From Allomyces macrogynus ATCC 38327 (taxonomy: Eukaryota; Blastocladiomycota; Blastocladiomycetes; Blastocladiales; Blastocladiaceae): a stretch of 64,000 nt of DNA. The notes under the pieces are model-generated. The model did not search any database. It was not told the DNA's origin and saw only the letters and a list, made by a program, of their open reading frames with translations. The stretch's first letter is position 1. The number at the start of each line of letters is the position of its first letter. The stretch spans positions 105,434 through 169,433 of the forward strand of contig GG745374.1 of the NCBI GenBank assembly GCA_000151295.1, in the 5' to 3' direction. The position numbers and the translations under genes were made by a program. Shown in pieces: positions 34,933 to 44,985 of this stretch.

Positions 34933-35189
34933 ACGTGCTAGTAGAGTCTAGCACAACCTGCCGTTCATATCGCAGATTAGACTACCGCCCATGGGGTTGT
35001 GGAGGTGATTGCTCCATCATAACTGGGCATCAAGTATCATCAAGCTTCTCAGCATACTGAGACGTTTCATCTCAGTCCCAGTGTCGATAAATAGTTCTGA
35101 GACAGTACACCACGACTTGCACGTTTCAAGCCAGCGACCCCCGACGTTCAAAACCGAATCGCTGCTATATCCACCGCCGACGCGCTGCT
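34933..35189. other. Intergenic, left edge of the Cys-rich family cluster
   Basis: No gene recognised. Confidence 0.45.
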
Positions 35190-35327
35190 AGTTTTAATGC
35201 TGGCCCCGACCCTGGGCACAGGAGCTTGGCCCCCAAGCGGTCCCCGGTCCCGCAATGGCGTGTGTCGCCCGACATGTCGCTCGAGCTGCGCCAGGCATAC
35301 AATGCGACGGCCGGTCGTGTCGCGTGA
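35190..35327 (+). pseudogene. Cys-rich family, C-terminal fragment 1
   Basis: One frame reads PDPGH, then SPDMSLELRQAYNATAGRVA and a stop. This parallels the end of the copy at 39.36 kb (PDPGH, then SPDMPLKLRNAFNATAGRVV and a stop). No upstream exons are recognisable, so it is a 3' fragment left by duplication. Confidence 0.8.
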
Positions 35328-35458
35328 GATTGGTGGTCGAAGATGGCAGTGGCGAGATGGTGGAGAATGGAGAGCTCGATGGAGCGGCGCTCTTTCACGA
35401 GCAAGCCGAAATGTAGACGCATTTTCGTGGCATTCTGCCATTGTTATATTTCTGCGGT

Positions 35459-35545
35459 CAATGTGAGACGGACTGCCCTCAAACTTTCCCTCGGCAGCCG
35501 TACAGTTCCCAACGAATGATTATTCTCCTCTCCACTCAATGGCGG
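35459..35545 (+). repeat. Family-associated non-coding repeat, copy 1
   Basis: The segment starts ATGTGAGACGGACTGCCCTC and continues with a CCTCGGCAGCCG core. It recurs about every 0.65-0.7 kb (36132, 36776) and again at 39480 with divergence. It lies after each C-terminal fragment of the Cys-rich family and so marks the duplicated unit. Confidence 0.75.
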
Positions 35546-35948
35546 TCGTTTTCAGGCTTCGCGGACCTGGTCCATATTTTCTGTCCTTTTCGTTCATCTT
35601 TGGTCGCCCACCTCCCGCACGTGCGGCCTGGGAGCGTCACTGAGTCTTGGATCGATACTTTGCACAGCCAATGAAATCTTTATCAACCACGAATATAAAT
35701 CGGCAGTGGACTCGGTGTTTATTGATGCGCTCATCCTCGAACGCTCATCCTCGGCCAACCACGAAAAAACATTGCAGCGACGCTCTTCTGTTGCTGGCAG
35801 TTCACATCCACGCGTGGACGTGCTCGGGAAGATGGCTTGTTCGGTGTCCAATTTTCGCGGCCTTCGCGGCACTGCATTTTGCGGACTCATGTAGTTTTCT
35901 CAAAGCGCGGGCTCACGACAGCGAGGCCGCCGCCAGCCTTTTGTTTGG

Positions 35949-36022
35949 GCCCAGCACAGTCGCCGGACAAGCCGTCCGGGCTGGGCAAGAATTTCAATGT
36001 GACGGCCCGTCATGAGGGGTGA
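35949..36022 (+). pseudogene. Cys-rich family, C-terminal fragment 2
   Basis: Reads SPDKPSGLGKNFNVTARHEG, comparable with SPDMPLKLRNAFNATAGR of the better-preserved copy. Short and clearly a relic. Confidence 0.65.
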
Positions 36023-36131
36023 CTATTGGTGAGGTGCCGACGATGATCGTGTGGCGCACTGGCACGAGCGAGCCGGAATATGATGACCACTTCGTGAATC
36101 TTTTGTGTTCGTGGTCTGTTTGTTAGTGATT

Positions 36132-36225
36132 ACTGACATGTGAACCGGACTGCCCTCGCAATTCGTCTTCGCAAGCTGTATGGATCCCGATTCTTGACCT
36201 CTTACTTCTCCACCCGAAAGTGTCG
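36132..36225 (+). repeat. Family-associated non-coding repeat, copy 2
   Basis: Same start (ATGTGAACCGGACTGCCCTC) as copies 1 and 3, ending in a TTCTCCACCC block. Confidence 0.75.
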
Positions 36226-36269
36226 ACGTTTTGGCTCTGGGTAAGCCCGGTCCAGAATTTGCGGTCACT

Positions 36270-36636
36270 CACCACCTGTGAGCGATTTCGGAACCGAAGA
36301 GTGTGGTCGACTAGCCTCCAAGCATCGCGCATCCTCGAAGAGTTCCAAAAACGTCACGACTGATCTCTGTAACGATGAACGTCTTGTTCTCTTGCATTGG
36401 CTCGACACACAGCGTCTGGCGTCAAGTCCCAACGATAAGTGGTGTTTGTCTGGCGTGACAACGCGCCTTCGGAGGGACCCAGCAGGTTATGGCAAAAGCG
36501 GGTGCGTGTGCACCTTCCTCGCCCCGGAGCACAAGGGTTTGATGCCGCAAACGCAGCGACTCCGATTCCGCAGTTGCGCACAGTGCCGCTTGAGCTGTGC
36601 AAGACGTTCAATGTGACGGTTGGCCGTGTCGCGTAA
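36270..36636 (+). pseudogene. Cys-rich family, decayed copy 3
   Basis: Two frames carry the homology. One reads QRLASSPNDK and later CVCTFLAPEHKGLMPQTQRL. A neighbouring frame then reads IPQLRT, LELCKTFNVTVGRVA and a stop. The full copy at 39 kb has TRLACSLNDQ, CECDYPDPGHKGLMPQTQRF and RNAFNATAGRVV. A frameshift therefore lies near 36560. Several of the family cysteines are gone. Confidence 0.75.
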
Positions 36637-36775
36637 AGTCGTGGCCAAAGTCGGAAGTTACAGGCCGGAGAATAAGTAGAATGACGAAACCGTGATTACA
36701 TGCCATGAACAGGCCAAAATGGAGCCGCTGTTTTGGGAGTGTCTGGACACACATGTTTGTTCTCAACAATCACTA

Positions 36776-36860
36776 CCATGTGAGATAAACTGCCCTCGCA
36801 CTTTGCCCTCGGCAACCGCATCGTTCTTAGTCTCTCATCTCTTCCTTCTCCACCCGATGG
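36776..36860 (+). repeat. Family-associated non-coding repeat, copy 3
   Basis: Starts ATGTGAGATAAACTGCCCTC and ends in TTCTCCACCC, as in copy 2. Confidence 0.75.
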
Positions 36861-37316
36861 TGCTCATGTTTATGGTCTTGGTGAGTCCGTTTATTTCGTC
36901 TATCGCTCATGTTAACTTCGTCTATCGCTCACCGCCCGCGCACGAGCAGCACGAGAGTGTCGCCAAGTCTGGCGACTGCGCCTCGCATGGCCAAGAGGTG
37001 CTTCAAAACTTTCAAAAAGTGGGCTGTGTGACGATGGACGGAGTCCCTCTTGCATCGGCTCGCCTTGATCACCCATCACCGACCAGCGCCACACCGCCTT
37101 CCACTCCGCTGCCACGTATCGAAACGTGGACCCTCGCCACCGTGGCGGCAGCGAACCATGCATCACGCCCTTGTATTTATCATCCTCTTTCGCCATCGCG
37201 TCGTGGTGTGTGTGGCGAGAGCCATGGCTCGATCCGCCAGCTGGTATAAGAGCGAATCAGTGCCGCTCTCACGACATCTCTTTCTGTTTGACGATTCCAC
37301 CCTCGACCAATCAACC

Positions 37317-37767
37317 ATGAAACAGCTCGGCATCAGCACCCTCGTATTACTGGCCATCATTTTCTACGCGCAGACCTGCTCGGCTGAGTGGTTCGACAAG
37401 TACTTGTTGATCGCGTTGCATCACACAGAGTCCCCTCATTTGCTCACCAGCGCTCATGCTCCAGCGTCGCGGTTGCCAACGTGTTCTACACTTCGTCGGC
37501 AAACGGGAACGCAAATGCCGGCCGTTGTCTCGATTTTGCTTCCGAGACAGCCAGTACGTTGTCCAGCATCACTCTCAACGCGAATACCGCCAGCTCTTTG
37601 TGCTCAAGCGATCTTCGCGAATAGATGGCCAGTGGGCCCGCGCTGGACTCTGGACCTGCCACGCCAATTCGGACAGTTTTGCTGACCATCAGGTATGCAC
37701 AAACGATCTGTACTTTGTACTGCGCCCTTTGTACCGCGCGCTTTGTACTCCGCTTCAGACAGATTGA
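37317..37767 (+). pseudogene. Cys-rich/secreted family, copy 4 (5' half with signal peptide)
   Basis: Begins MKQLGISTLVLLAIIFYAQT, a strong signal peptide, preceded by a TATA-like GGTATAAGAG about 75 bp upstream. A 65-nt phase-2 intron (GTACTT...CAG) joins to VAVANVFYTSSANGNANAGRCLDF, homologous to the 24.8 kb protein. The frame then shifts by one near 37550: one frame ends at 37624, while another carries YRQLFVLKRSSRIDGQWARAG before a donor after His-Gln. It is either a pseudogene or carries a sequence error. The Cys-rich 3' exon is not attached, and a different gene starts at 37810. Confidence 0.6.
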
Positions 37768-37809
37768 CCGCACTCTGTGATCTTTGCGCGATAGCGCTTC
37801 GGCGTTTGT

Positions 37810-38504
37810 ATGGATGACAATTGGACGTACCAGGACTATTACGGCGTCCAGTGGTCCGAGTGCGTATCGTTGTTTCAAGACTTCTCCACCGTTTCAATCG
37901 CTAATGTTGCTTCTTTTCTCAAACCATCAGATTCGTGCCCGTCGTCGACGCGTTCGTGTTTTTCCGGTACTCGATTGACCAGACCAAGAGCCTGCTGCAG
38001 AGTCTCTCGTCGAGCCATGGCACGACCAACGGTGGCACGTCCACGACCAACCCGAACGCTGCAGGCGCGTGGTACTCATCGACGTCGCATCTCGGCGGCG
38101 GTCCAGGCAGCACGACCTACCCCGATTACTCGCGGCCGTACCAAGTCGACGCCGACTTGCCGGGCAAGCCGTCCGCCGGCGGACCGCTTGCAGGGCCCTT
38201 CCACTCGTACCCGGCTGCACCAGCGCCGCGCAACATCGAGTACGCACCGTACCCGGTCCCTCCCGAAGGCGCCGTCGCGTACCCGATGCCGGCCGCTGGC
38301 GGCCGCCAGGTGCATGGGAACGCACTGTTCCCGTCGCTCTCGCGTAACAAGGAGCCGAGTATGGCGATTTCGCAGCCAATGACCCGGTACAACGTGCAGT
38401 CGGGAACAAACGGCGCGCAACTTGTGCGGAGTTTGTCGCAGTCGCGGCGCGATTCGGCGGCCAACGTGCGGCCAGGCGCGCCGGCCGGGTCGTATCATTT
38501 TTGA
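37810..38504 (+). CDS. Protein of unknown function with Pro/Gly/Ser-rich tail
   Basis: Exons 37810-37859 and 37931-38504 (207 residues), joined by a 71-nt intron with a GTGCGT donor and ATCAG acceptor; phase closes exactly. The first about 45 residues (MDDNWTYQDYYGVQWSEF, then PVVDAFVFFRYSIDQTKSLL) look globular or partly hydrophobic. The rest is low-complexity (Tyr, Pro, Gly, Ser), with Arg/Ser motifs near the end such as SLSQSRRDSA. No domain is recognised. It sits inside the Cys-rich family cluster but shows no similarity to it. It could be a truncated gene that has lost upstream exons, or the 3' part of copy 4. Confidence 0.5.
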
Positions 38505-38650
38505 TTAAATGGAGGAAGGTGGCCGATGCCACAATTTCGCGCGAGCACAACGGTGTACGGTACTGCCTTGATGTCGATCATGGCATTGCGTACAGTGGGG
38601 CCCCGCTCCAGTTCTGGAAGTAGTTCGTATATATTGAAACTGCCCTCGCC

Positions 38651-39357
38651 TTGTTGGCATCAATCCTCCATCCGAGTGCAGAGGAGTTTGCCGAATCGAC
38701 TGACCGGCTGGGTTGGTGTAGCAATGACGGAGTGGCTCAATTGTTCTCGTACGGCCGATGGGCAGGGGCGCTCCAGTTCAAGGCCAACCCGAAATTTTGC
38801 ATCGCGATTTCCGATGGTGCGCTGATGATTGACTTGCTCCTCGTCCAAGTGTTGGCGGTTGAGCAAGGACTGACAATTCACCCGTGTTTTCCCTAAACGA
38901 CCAAAACGGTGCCCAGGTCGTGCTGAAAGATTGCGGTCCCACTCACTGGGACAGCTGGAACGCCAAGTACCGCTTCGGTTTGAATCCGTTGGGTCACTTC
39001 ATTTCGAACGCCCTGCCTGAATTGGGCCGCCGCTGCCAGCGGCCTGGTGCGCATTGCCGGTTCAAGTGTCCCGGGCTCAGTCGGAACGGGCCGTATTGCG
39101 ATTACTGGATCGACGGGACGCGTCTGGCGTGCAGCCTGAACGACCAGGGGTACTTGTCTTGCACGACGGCGCGGCTGTCGGAAGGGCCCAGCTCTTTGGA
39201 TGGCAGATGCGAGTGCGAGTGCGATTATCCCGACCCGGGCCACAAGGGATTGATGCCGCAGACGCAGCGGTTCCCGGTTCCGCAGCAGCGCACGTCGCCG
39301 GACATGCCGCTCAAGCTGCGCAACGCGTTTAATGCGACGGCCGGTCGTGTCGTTTGA
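38651..39357 (+). CDS. Cys-rich family, copy 5 (best-preserved 3' region)
   Basis: The 3' exon runs to 39357 and reads DCGPTHWDSW, ISNALPELGRRC, CRFKCPGLSRNGPYC, DGTRLACSLNDQGYLSC, CECECDYPDPGHKGLM and AFNATAGRVV, with ten regularly spaced cysteines. Upstream, 38651-38816 reads DRLGWCSNDGVAQLF and FKANPKFCIAISD, ending in a GTGCGC donor. A 47-nt intron (38817-38863) would join the two in frame, but other acceptors are possible. No signal peptide is visible, so the first exon is missing or not recognised. Cysteine spacing suggests disulphide-bonded extracellular folds. The gene may be incomplete. Confidence 0.5.
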
Positions 39358-39479
39358 AGGTGGCGGTCAATAGCAGCAGTCGCGCGAAGATGATGGGAAG
39401 CTTCGCCAGGGGTCGGCCGAAATATAGAAGCAGTTCCGTGCATTTGTGGCTTACTTGTGCTTTAATTTTTGTTGGTCAC

Positions 39480-39565
39480 TACCATGTGATCCAGAATGCT
39501 CTCGCATCCTGTCCTCGTCAGCCATGTTGTTCCAGATCCATCATCTCTCTTTTCTCCACCCCATT
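39480..39565 (+). repeat. Family-associated non-coding repeat, copy 4
   Basis: ATGTGATCCAGAATGCTCTC start and TTCTCCACCC end, a more diverged version of copies 1-3. Confidence 0.65.
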
Positions 39566-39782
39566 TGCAGCGCCAATCGTCAAAGTGCTTCTCACATTGG
39601 CCTCGCCCCGATCGCCCACTACCGCCCAGCGCCACAACGGCTTCAAAGCTCCAGCGCCATGCATCAAAACGTGGACCCTCGCCGCCGTGGCGACAGCGAA
39701 CCATGCACCGCGCTCCGACACGTATCGTCTCTTCTCGCCCACCTCGTCGTGTATTGAATCGAGAAACCACGCCCAATCCGCC

Positions 39783-39800
39783 AGTGGTATAAAAGCGGAT
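39783..39800 (+). promoter_or_regulatory. TATA box of Cys-rich family copy 6
   Basis: GTGGTATAAAAGCGG about 70 bp before the ATG at 39858. The copy at 37317 has the matching GGTATAAGAGCG at a similar distance, and the leaders that follow are alike. Confidence 0.65.
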
Positions 39801-39857
39801 CAGTTTCACGACCACGATATCTCTCTTTCTGATCGACACTTCCACTCTCGAACAACC

Positions 39858-40554
39858 ATGAAACAGCTCGGCATCAGCATCATCAAGCGCAGCCGACAAG
39901 GCGATAATTGACGGACCGTGCCTGCAAATCACCATGGTGGTTACGAACAACGTTTTCTGTGGAGCTGGACGTCGAACAGGCTCCGATACAAGGCGAGGTC
40001 TAGTTTTTGTGTCACACCTGATGGCTGTGCGTGTGCTGAAACTTCTCTGCTCTAAATTGGTCTAGCCATTGGGCATCTTTCATCCACTCTCCTCGAGCCA
40101 AGTGGAACGGTGCCAATGCCGTTTTACGACCTGCGATTTCAACGGCGACAAGAGCAAGTTCCACATCGGCACGCTCGACAATTACGGCATGCCGATCATT
40201 TCCAATGCTCTGCCCGAACTGAACCGCCGGTGCTGGCGGCGCGACGCGTATTGCACATTCGAGTGCCCGAACCTCACCACGAACAGGCCGCAGGGCGAGT
40301 ACTGGCTCAATGGCGCGCGCCTTGCGTGCAGTCTCAACGACCAGGACCTCTTGTCGTGCTTGACGGCCGTGCCGTTGCTTGGGCCGACCCCGGCGAATGG
40401 CAATTGCACGTGCGACTGGCACGACCCAGGGCACTGTGGGTTGATGCCGTCACAGCCGCAGCAGCGGTTCCCGGTTCTGCAGCTGCGCACGTCGCCGGAT
40501 ATGCCCGAGGTGTTGCGCAAGGCGCTGACGGCCAACGCGACGGTTGGCGAGTAG
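39858..40554 (+). pseudogene. Cys-rich family, copy 6 (signal peptide destroyed)
   Basis: The promoter and first codons match copy 4 (MKQLGIS), but the hydrophobic core is gone and a TGA ends the frame after 17 residues. The 3' exon (40069-40554) is open and well conserved: ISNALPELNRRC, CTFECPNLTTNRPQGEYW, NGARLACSLNDQDLLSC, CTCDWHDPGHCGLM and SPDMPEVLRKALTANATVGE. It aligns throughout with copy 5. Unless an unseen exon supplies a new start, the protein cannot be secreted, so I treat it as a probable pseudogene. Confidence 0.55.
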
Positions 40555-41193
40555 ATCGGGTCGGTGGGCGAGCAGATCGGGTCGGTGGGAGAGCAGATCA
40601 AATAGACGCGGACTGATTTCTGGTTCAGGACGACGTGCCTCGCTTCGTGGATGGCTGTCGAAGCCTGCTTCCTTCAGCATGCTGGTTGCTGGCCGCCGGC
40701 CGTGGCTCGTGCCGCTTGCGTCCTTCATTCTTCCTCGCTGCCGCGATGGTGGTTGTGGCGGCGATCAAGGCGTCGGATGGTTAAAATCAGTTCGCCACAG
40801 CAAACCCAGGGACTCCGGCCTGCAGGGAAATGAGATAAGGAGAGCTTGTCACGAGTTTCCGCCACGTCGATAGCGCAAAAAATGCGGGGAAACCTAAGGC
40901 AAAGAGAAATATACAAAACCTGAAGCGAGCCATACCATGCCGATCCCACCCGGCCTTCGTGATCTCCCTCACAAACCGACCAACCGGGACGCTCCTTGCC
41001 TGTTATTTACGACCACCGTCGTCGTCGGCATCTCCTTGTTGATCCGCCGTCGCCAACGATCCTCTGGTCAATCGCTACCCCGTCCAGCTTGCTGCAAACG
41101 ACTCTACGGGCCCCGTACCAGCACCTGTCCGCGCCGCTCGTCGATCCACACTCCTCGCGCGCCTCCCCAGTCCCTCCCGCCGTACTTGTCACG
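40555..41193. other. Intergenic, upstream of the IDH gene
   Basis: Begins with two copies of a 20-21-bp GATCGGGTCGGTGGG-type repeat at 40555-40595. The rest holds no recognised gene and includes the IDH promoter. Confidence 0.5.
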
Positions 41194-42351
41194 ATGCTGT
41201 CCTCGGTTGCCACTGCTACGCGCCACGCTGTCGCGCCCACGTCGCGCCGCGCCCTGAGCTCGCTTGCCTCCAAGTTCTCGCTGACGGGCACGCCCGAGTA
41301 CGAGCCGAACCTGACCAAGTACGCTGGCACCTACTCGGTCACGCTCGTGCCCGGTGACGGTGTGGGCAAGGAAATGGCCACGACCGTCAAGGCCGTCTTT
41401 GCCGCGGCAGGCTGCCCCGTCGAGTGGGACCAGTTTGACGTGACGGGCGAGTCGGCGCGTCGCGACCCGCAGCTCGCGAAGGCCGCGATCGATTCGCTCA
41501 AGCACCATCGTGTCGGGCTCAAGGGCACGCTCGCCACACCCGTGGCGACCTACGGCGCGCCATCGTTCAACGTGGCCATGCGCAAGGAGCTCGACATGTA
41601 CGCGTCGGTCTCGCTCGTCGGCAAGCTGGAAGGGTTCCACCCGCCCAAGACGCCCGTGCACAAGGCGCCCATCGACTTTGTGATTATTCGTGAGAACACC
41701 GAGGGTGAATACTCGGGGCTCGAGCACCAGTCGTACCCGGGCGTCGTCGAGTCGCTCAAGGTCGTGACGCGCGCCAAGACGGAGCGCATCGCTCGCTTTG
41801 CGTTCGACTTTGCCGCGCGCAACGGCCGCAAGAAGGTGACGTGCGTGCACAAGGCCAACATCATGAAGCTCGGCGACGGTCTGTTCCTCAACACGTGCCG
41901 CGAGATTGCGCAGGAGTACGCGGCACGTGGCATCAAGTTCGAGGACATGATTGTCGACAACACGGCCATGCAGCTCGTTGCCAAGCCGGGCCAGTTTGAT
42001 GTCGTCGTCACGGGAAACCTCTACGGTAACATCATCTCGAACCTCGGCGCCGCCCTCGTCGGTGGGCCCGGGATCGTGCCCGGCGCCAACATTGGCCGCG
42101 AGCACGCCGTCTTCGAGCCAGGTTGCCGCCACGTCGGTGCCGACATTGCTGGGACCAACGTTGCCAACCCGTCGGCGCTGCTCCTGTCGGCCGTGCTCAT
42201 GCTGCGCCACCTGCACCTTGACCAGCACGCGGACCGCATCCAGAAGGCGCTCTTCAAGACGCTTGGCGAGGGCGTGCGCACGCGCGACCTGGGCGGTAAT
42301 GCGTCGACGACCGAGTTCACCAAGGCCATCATTGGCAACCTCGAGGCGTAA
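41194..42351 (+). CDS. IDH1: Isocitrate dehydrogenase [NAD] subunit, mitochondrial (IDH1-type)
   Basis: Intron-less, 385 residues. The enzyme converts isocitrate to 2-oxoglutarate in the TCA cycle as a hetero-oligomer. The first about 30 residues (MLSSVATATRHAVAPTSRRA) form a mitochondrial targeting sequence rich in Arg/Ser/Ala without acids. The catalytic fold is complete: PGDGVGKEM, RENTEGEYSGLEHQ, KANIMKLGDGLF, VDNTAMQLVAKPGQFDVVV, LYGNIISN, VGGPGIVPGANIG and FEPGCRHVG. NTAMQLV and the GxRHV loop suit the yeast Idh1-type subunit rather than Idh2, but subunit type is inferred. The frame is open 198 bp further upstream without a better ATG. Confidence 0.93.
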   Translation: MLSSVATATRHAVAPTSRRALSSLASKFSLTGTPEYEPNLTKYAGTYSVTLVPGDGVGKEMATTVKAVFAAAGCPVEWDQFDVTGESARRDPQLAKAAIDSLKHHRVGLKGTLATPVATYGAPSFNVAMRKELDMYASVSLVGKLEGFHPPKTPVHKAPIDFVIIRENTEGEYSGLEHQSYPGVVESLKVVTRAKTERIARFAFDFAARNGRKKVTCVHKANIMKLGDGLFLNTCREIAQEYAARGIKFEDMIVDNTAMQLVAKPGQFDVVVTGNLYGNIISNLGAALVGGPGIVPGANIGREHAVFEPGCRHVGADIAGTNVANPSALLLSAVLMLRHLHLDQHADRIQKALFKTLGEGVRTRDLGGNASTTEFTKAIIGNLEA

Positions 42352-42686
42352 ATGTTGTTTAGATTTCTTGGGTTTGTTCTTTTTGATTTGCTGTTGAGTG
42401 ATTTCGTTTTTCCTTTTTGGTGCCTTTTTCCTTTCGGTTGTCCAGACCCCCCGAACCCTCCGAAACTGAACAAAACAAATCGCAAACCTTTGGGAGCGTA
42501 CGGAACACTTTGATGTGCTGATAAAATGGGACCCTATTTTCATTTTCCATCGTTTCTGGTCGTGTTTGAGCTGACAGCGTTCAGGGCGTATCAATGCGAC
42601 TGCCACAGCATCCGCGACAAAACAGCACGGGAAAGAAAAATAAATAAAAGCCGTGCACGCGCATAGCCCACCCAATTCCACACCCT
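42352..42686. other. Intergenic between convergent IDH and SWIB genes
   Basis: T-rich on the plus strand just after the IDH stop, suggesting 3' processing signals; no gene seen. Confidence 0.5.
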
Positions 42687-43891
42687 TCACTCGTCATCAT
42701 TATCATGCTGCTCGTCGGCCCCCGCGGCTCCGCCCGGAACATCCACGCGCTCACCGATATGCGGACTGAGCAACTTCTGCATCCCAAAGCTCGACACGCG
42801 GTCGACGCCCAACACTTCGCGCAGCTGCTTGTCGCACAAGATGTACCGGCGGTCGGCCGGGTCCTGCAGGTCGTGCTGCTTGATGTACTCCCACAGCTTC
42901 TTGACCGCCATTGGCCGACCGAGCACGTCCGTCCCGACGACCGCTGCGAGCTGCGGCGACAGTTTGCGCGGGACCGTGAACCCGCTGCCGCGCTTCTCGG
43001 TGGTCGACGACTCCGACTTGGCCTTTTTCGCGGCCGCCGCCGCACCTCTCGTCGCGGGCCGGCCGCGCTTGGCCGGTGTGGTCTTGGGCGACTTGGTCTT
43101 GGGCGACTTGGTCTTGGCCTTGGACTTCGGGCTCTCTTGCGTCGGGTTCCCGTCGGTGTCGAGCTTGAACAGGTGCGCCGACAAAATTTTTTGCATGCCG
43201 AACCCGGACACGCGGTCGGCGCCGTCAAACAGGGCCTTGAGCGGGGCGTCGCAGAGCACGTACCGCCGATCGGCCTCGTCCTGCAGACCGCGGTCCTTGA
43301 TGTAGTTCCACAACGCCTTGACGACTTGCCCGCGTGCGCGCGGCTCCGGGCCGACAACGGCGGCGAGCGCGGGGGAGAGCGCATAGGGCATGTGGAAGCC
43401 GCCGGCGCGACGCGGTTTGAAGTCTGGAGGTGAGAGAGAGAGAGAGCTGGTCAGTTCTGGCTCACGGTGGGATCGCGACAAGAACGAACCATCATCCATG
43501 TCGGCGTCGTCGTGGTCGGACTCCTCCATGCTCGCGCCCGCTGTTGCCTACCCGACATGGTCTTGTTAGATCCCATGCGCCAAGTCGACCTGCTCGCCCC
43601 CCCCCCCCCCCCACCCCCCGTCGAGCAAACAATGCGCGTACGGACCTCATCCACCTCCTCGGCATCGTCCTCGCCCTCTTCTTGCAGCGCCGGGTCCGTC
43701 GTCAAGAGATGCTCGACAGTCGCCTTGATCGTATCCTTGAGCGGCGCCAAATCGCAGCCAAATCGCGCCTCGAGATGCTGCCGCAGCACCTTGCGCGACA
43801 AACCGGCAAGACCCTCGCTGGCCTGCGCCTGCACGTGGAGAATGTCGCGGATCGCGGCCGTCAAGTCGGCATCAGATGGCAGGCTCGCCAT
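42687..43891 (-). CDS. DEK_C and double SWIB/MDM2 domain protein
   Basis: Exons 43891-43646, 43547-43490 and 43423-42687, 346 residues. The N-terminal exon carries a DEK_C helical domain (AIRDILHVQAQASEGLAGLS, then KVLRQHLEARFGCDL). Two SWIB domains follow: residues about 110-185 (LSPALAAVVG, VVKALWNYIKDRGLQD, VSGFGMQKIL) and about 255-330 (LSPQLAAVVG, AVKKLWEYIKQHDLQD, VSSFGMQKLL). A Lys/Pro/Ser basic linker separates them. DEK_C plus SWIB is the layout of yeast Uaf30/Tri1 proteins, linked to RNA polymerase I transcription and chromatin. The second SWIB is an addition to the usual single copy. Introns are 98 and 66 nt; the second is in frame and recognised by CTGAC plus a pyrimidine tract. 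Confidence 0.85.
43597..43619 (+). repeat. C16 homopolymer in intron 1 of the SWIB gene
   Basis: A run of 16 C, one A, then six C, wholly inside the first intron (43548-43645). Its length may be unreliable in sequencing. Confidence 0.95.
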
Positions 43892-44559
43892 GGTGGAAAC
43901 GGGGTCGACTAGAAATGGGCTGGTGAGCCAAAATCGAATTCCTGCGCATGGATGATGGGCACTCGGCTCATCATTGACGTAGTTCGGGTACACGCATGTG
44001 AAGACGCGATTGAAATGGCCAGGGGTGCCTAAATGGTCGCGTTCTCGCTGGAATGCGTGCGTCGGTTTGTCGAGCGTCAAAGGCTGGCCGGTCGGGTTGA
44101 TTGATACTTGCGATGCAGCAGGACTGGTGTGGCTCGCGCGGTCAAATCTTGCAGTTGCTGATGATGCTGTTGCTGCTGAATGCGCTGGTAGCTGTCGATT
44201 CCTTGCCGCGAGCGGGATACCGTGCGGAGCAGAGGAGAAATTGGTTGCCAAGTCAGAGGGGAGTGATAAATCGCGAGTCGTGAGCGCCAAGAAGAAACCT
44301 ACGGGACGAACAGAGAAAACGGTTGCAAGCCAAAAAGGTGGTTTCCAGAGGACGTGGATGCGGCGCTCAACTGACTGAACTGCACGTGCAGCGCTCAACG
44401 AGCAAACATCTTTCTGATCAGCAGCATCATTCCATTTCTGTTCTGCCGCTGCAGTTGCTGCAACCTCGCTGTCCCCGCCCTGCAAGTTCAACCAACGCGT
44501 CGCACTTGGTGCACTTGGACTCACGACCGCCGTCCGACCCGAATTCGCGATTCATTACC
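43892..44559. other. Divergent promoter region, SWIB (-) and COA6 (+)
   Basis: No gene recognised; presumably a shared promoter. Confidence 0.5.
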
Positions 44560-44985
44560 ATGGGCTGGTTCAGTGGAAGTTCCTCCTCGAGCACCCCGGC
44601 ACCAACGCCCGTCGAACCCACCGCGACCACCACCGCGTTCCCCGACAAGTCGCGGCGTCGCGTGTGCTGGGCCGCGCGCGACGCGTACCTGGTGTGCCTC
44701 GACCAGACCTATGGCGTGGACGCGCCGTCGGCCGACCCGCAGGGCGCGTGCAAGCACTTGCTGGCTGAATTCCATGCGGCATGTCCCGGATCATGGGTAC
44801 GGAACGTCACGTCGGGGTTGATCGCGATGGAGAGCGAGCGTGCGCTCATGCCGATCCGGTCGTTGCGCGTTGTGTAGGTCAAGCACTTCATGCAGAAACG
44901 CGAGGCCGAGATTCGCGACCGGAAACTCGGATTGCGTCCGCCAAAGCAGGTCCCGTCGCCACCGCCGGCACCGTCAACCTCGTAG
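44560..44985 (+). CDS. COA6: Cytochrome c oxidase assembly factor 6
   Basis: Exons 44560-44796 and 44878-44985, 114 residues, one 81-nt intron. COA6 is a small intermembrane-space protein needed to insert copper into COX2 of complex IV. The twin cysteine motif is exact: CWAARDAYLVC is Cx9C and CKHLLAEFHAAC is Cx10C, the pattern of COA6 and COX6B. PDKSRRRVCWAARD and WVKHF after the splice, followed by a basic tail, favour COA6 over COX6B. The N-terminus is a Ser/Pro/Thr-rich stretch of about 25 residues. CACC-like context at the ATG. Confidence 0.87.

Noticed and set aside
40996..41193. Upstream extension of the IDH reading frame
   Set aside because: It lacks an ATG and would place 66 non-targeting residues before a clear mitochondrial presequence starting at 41194.
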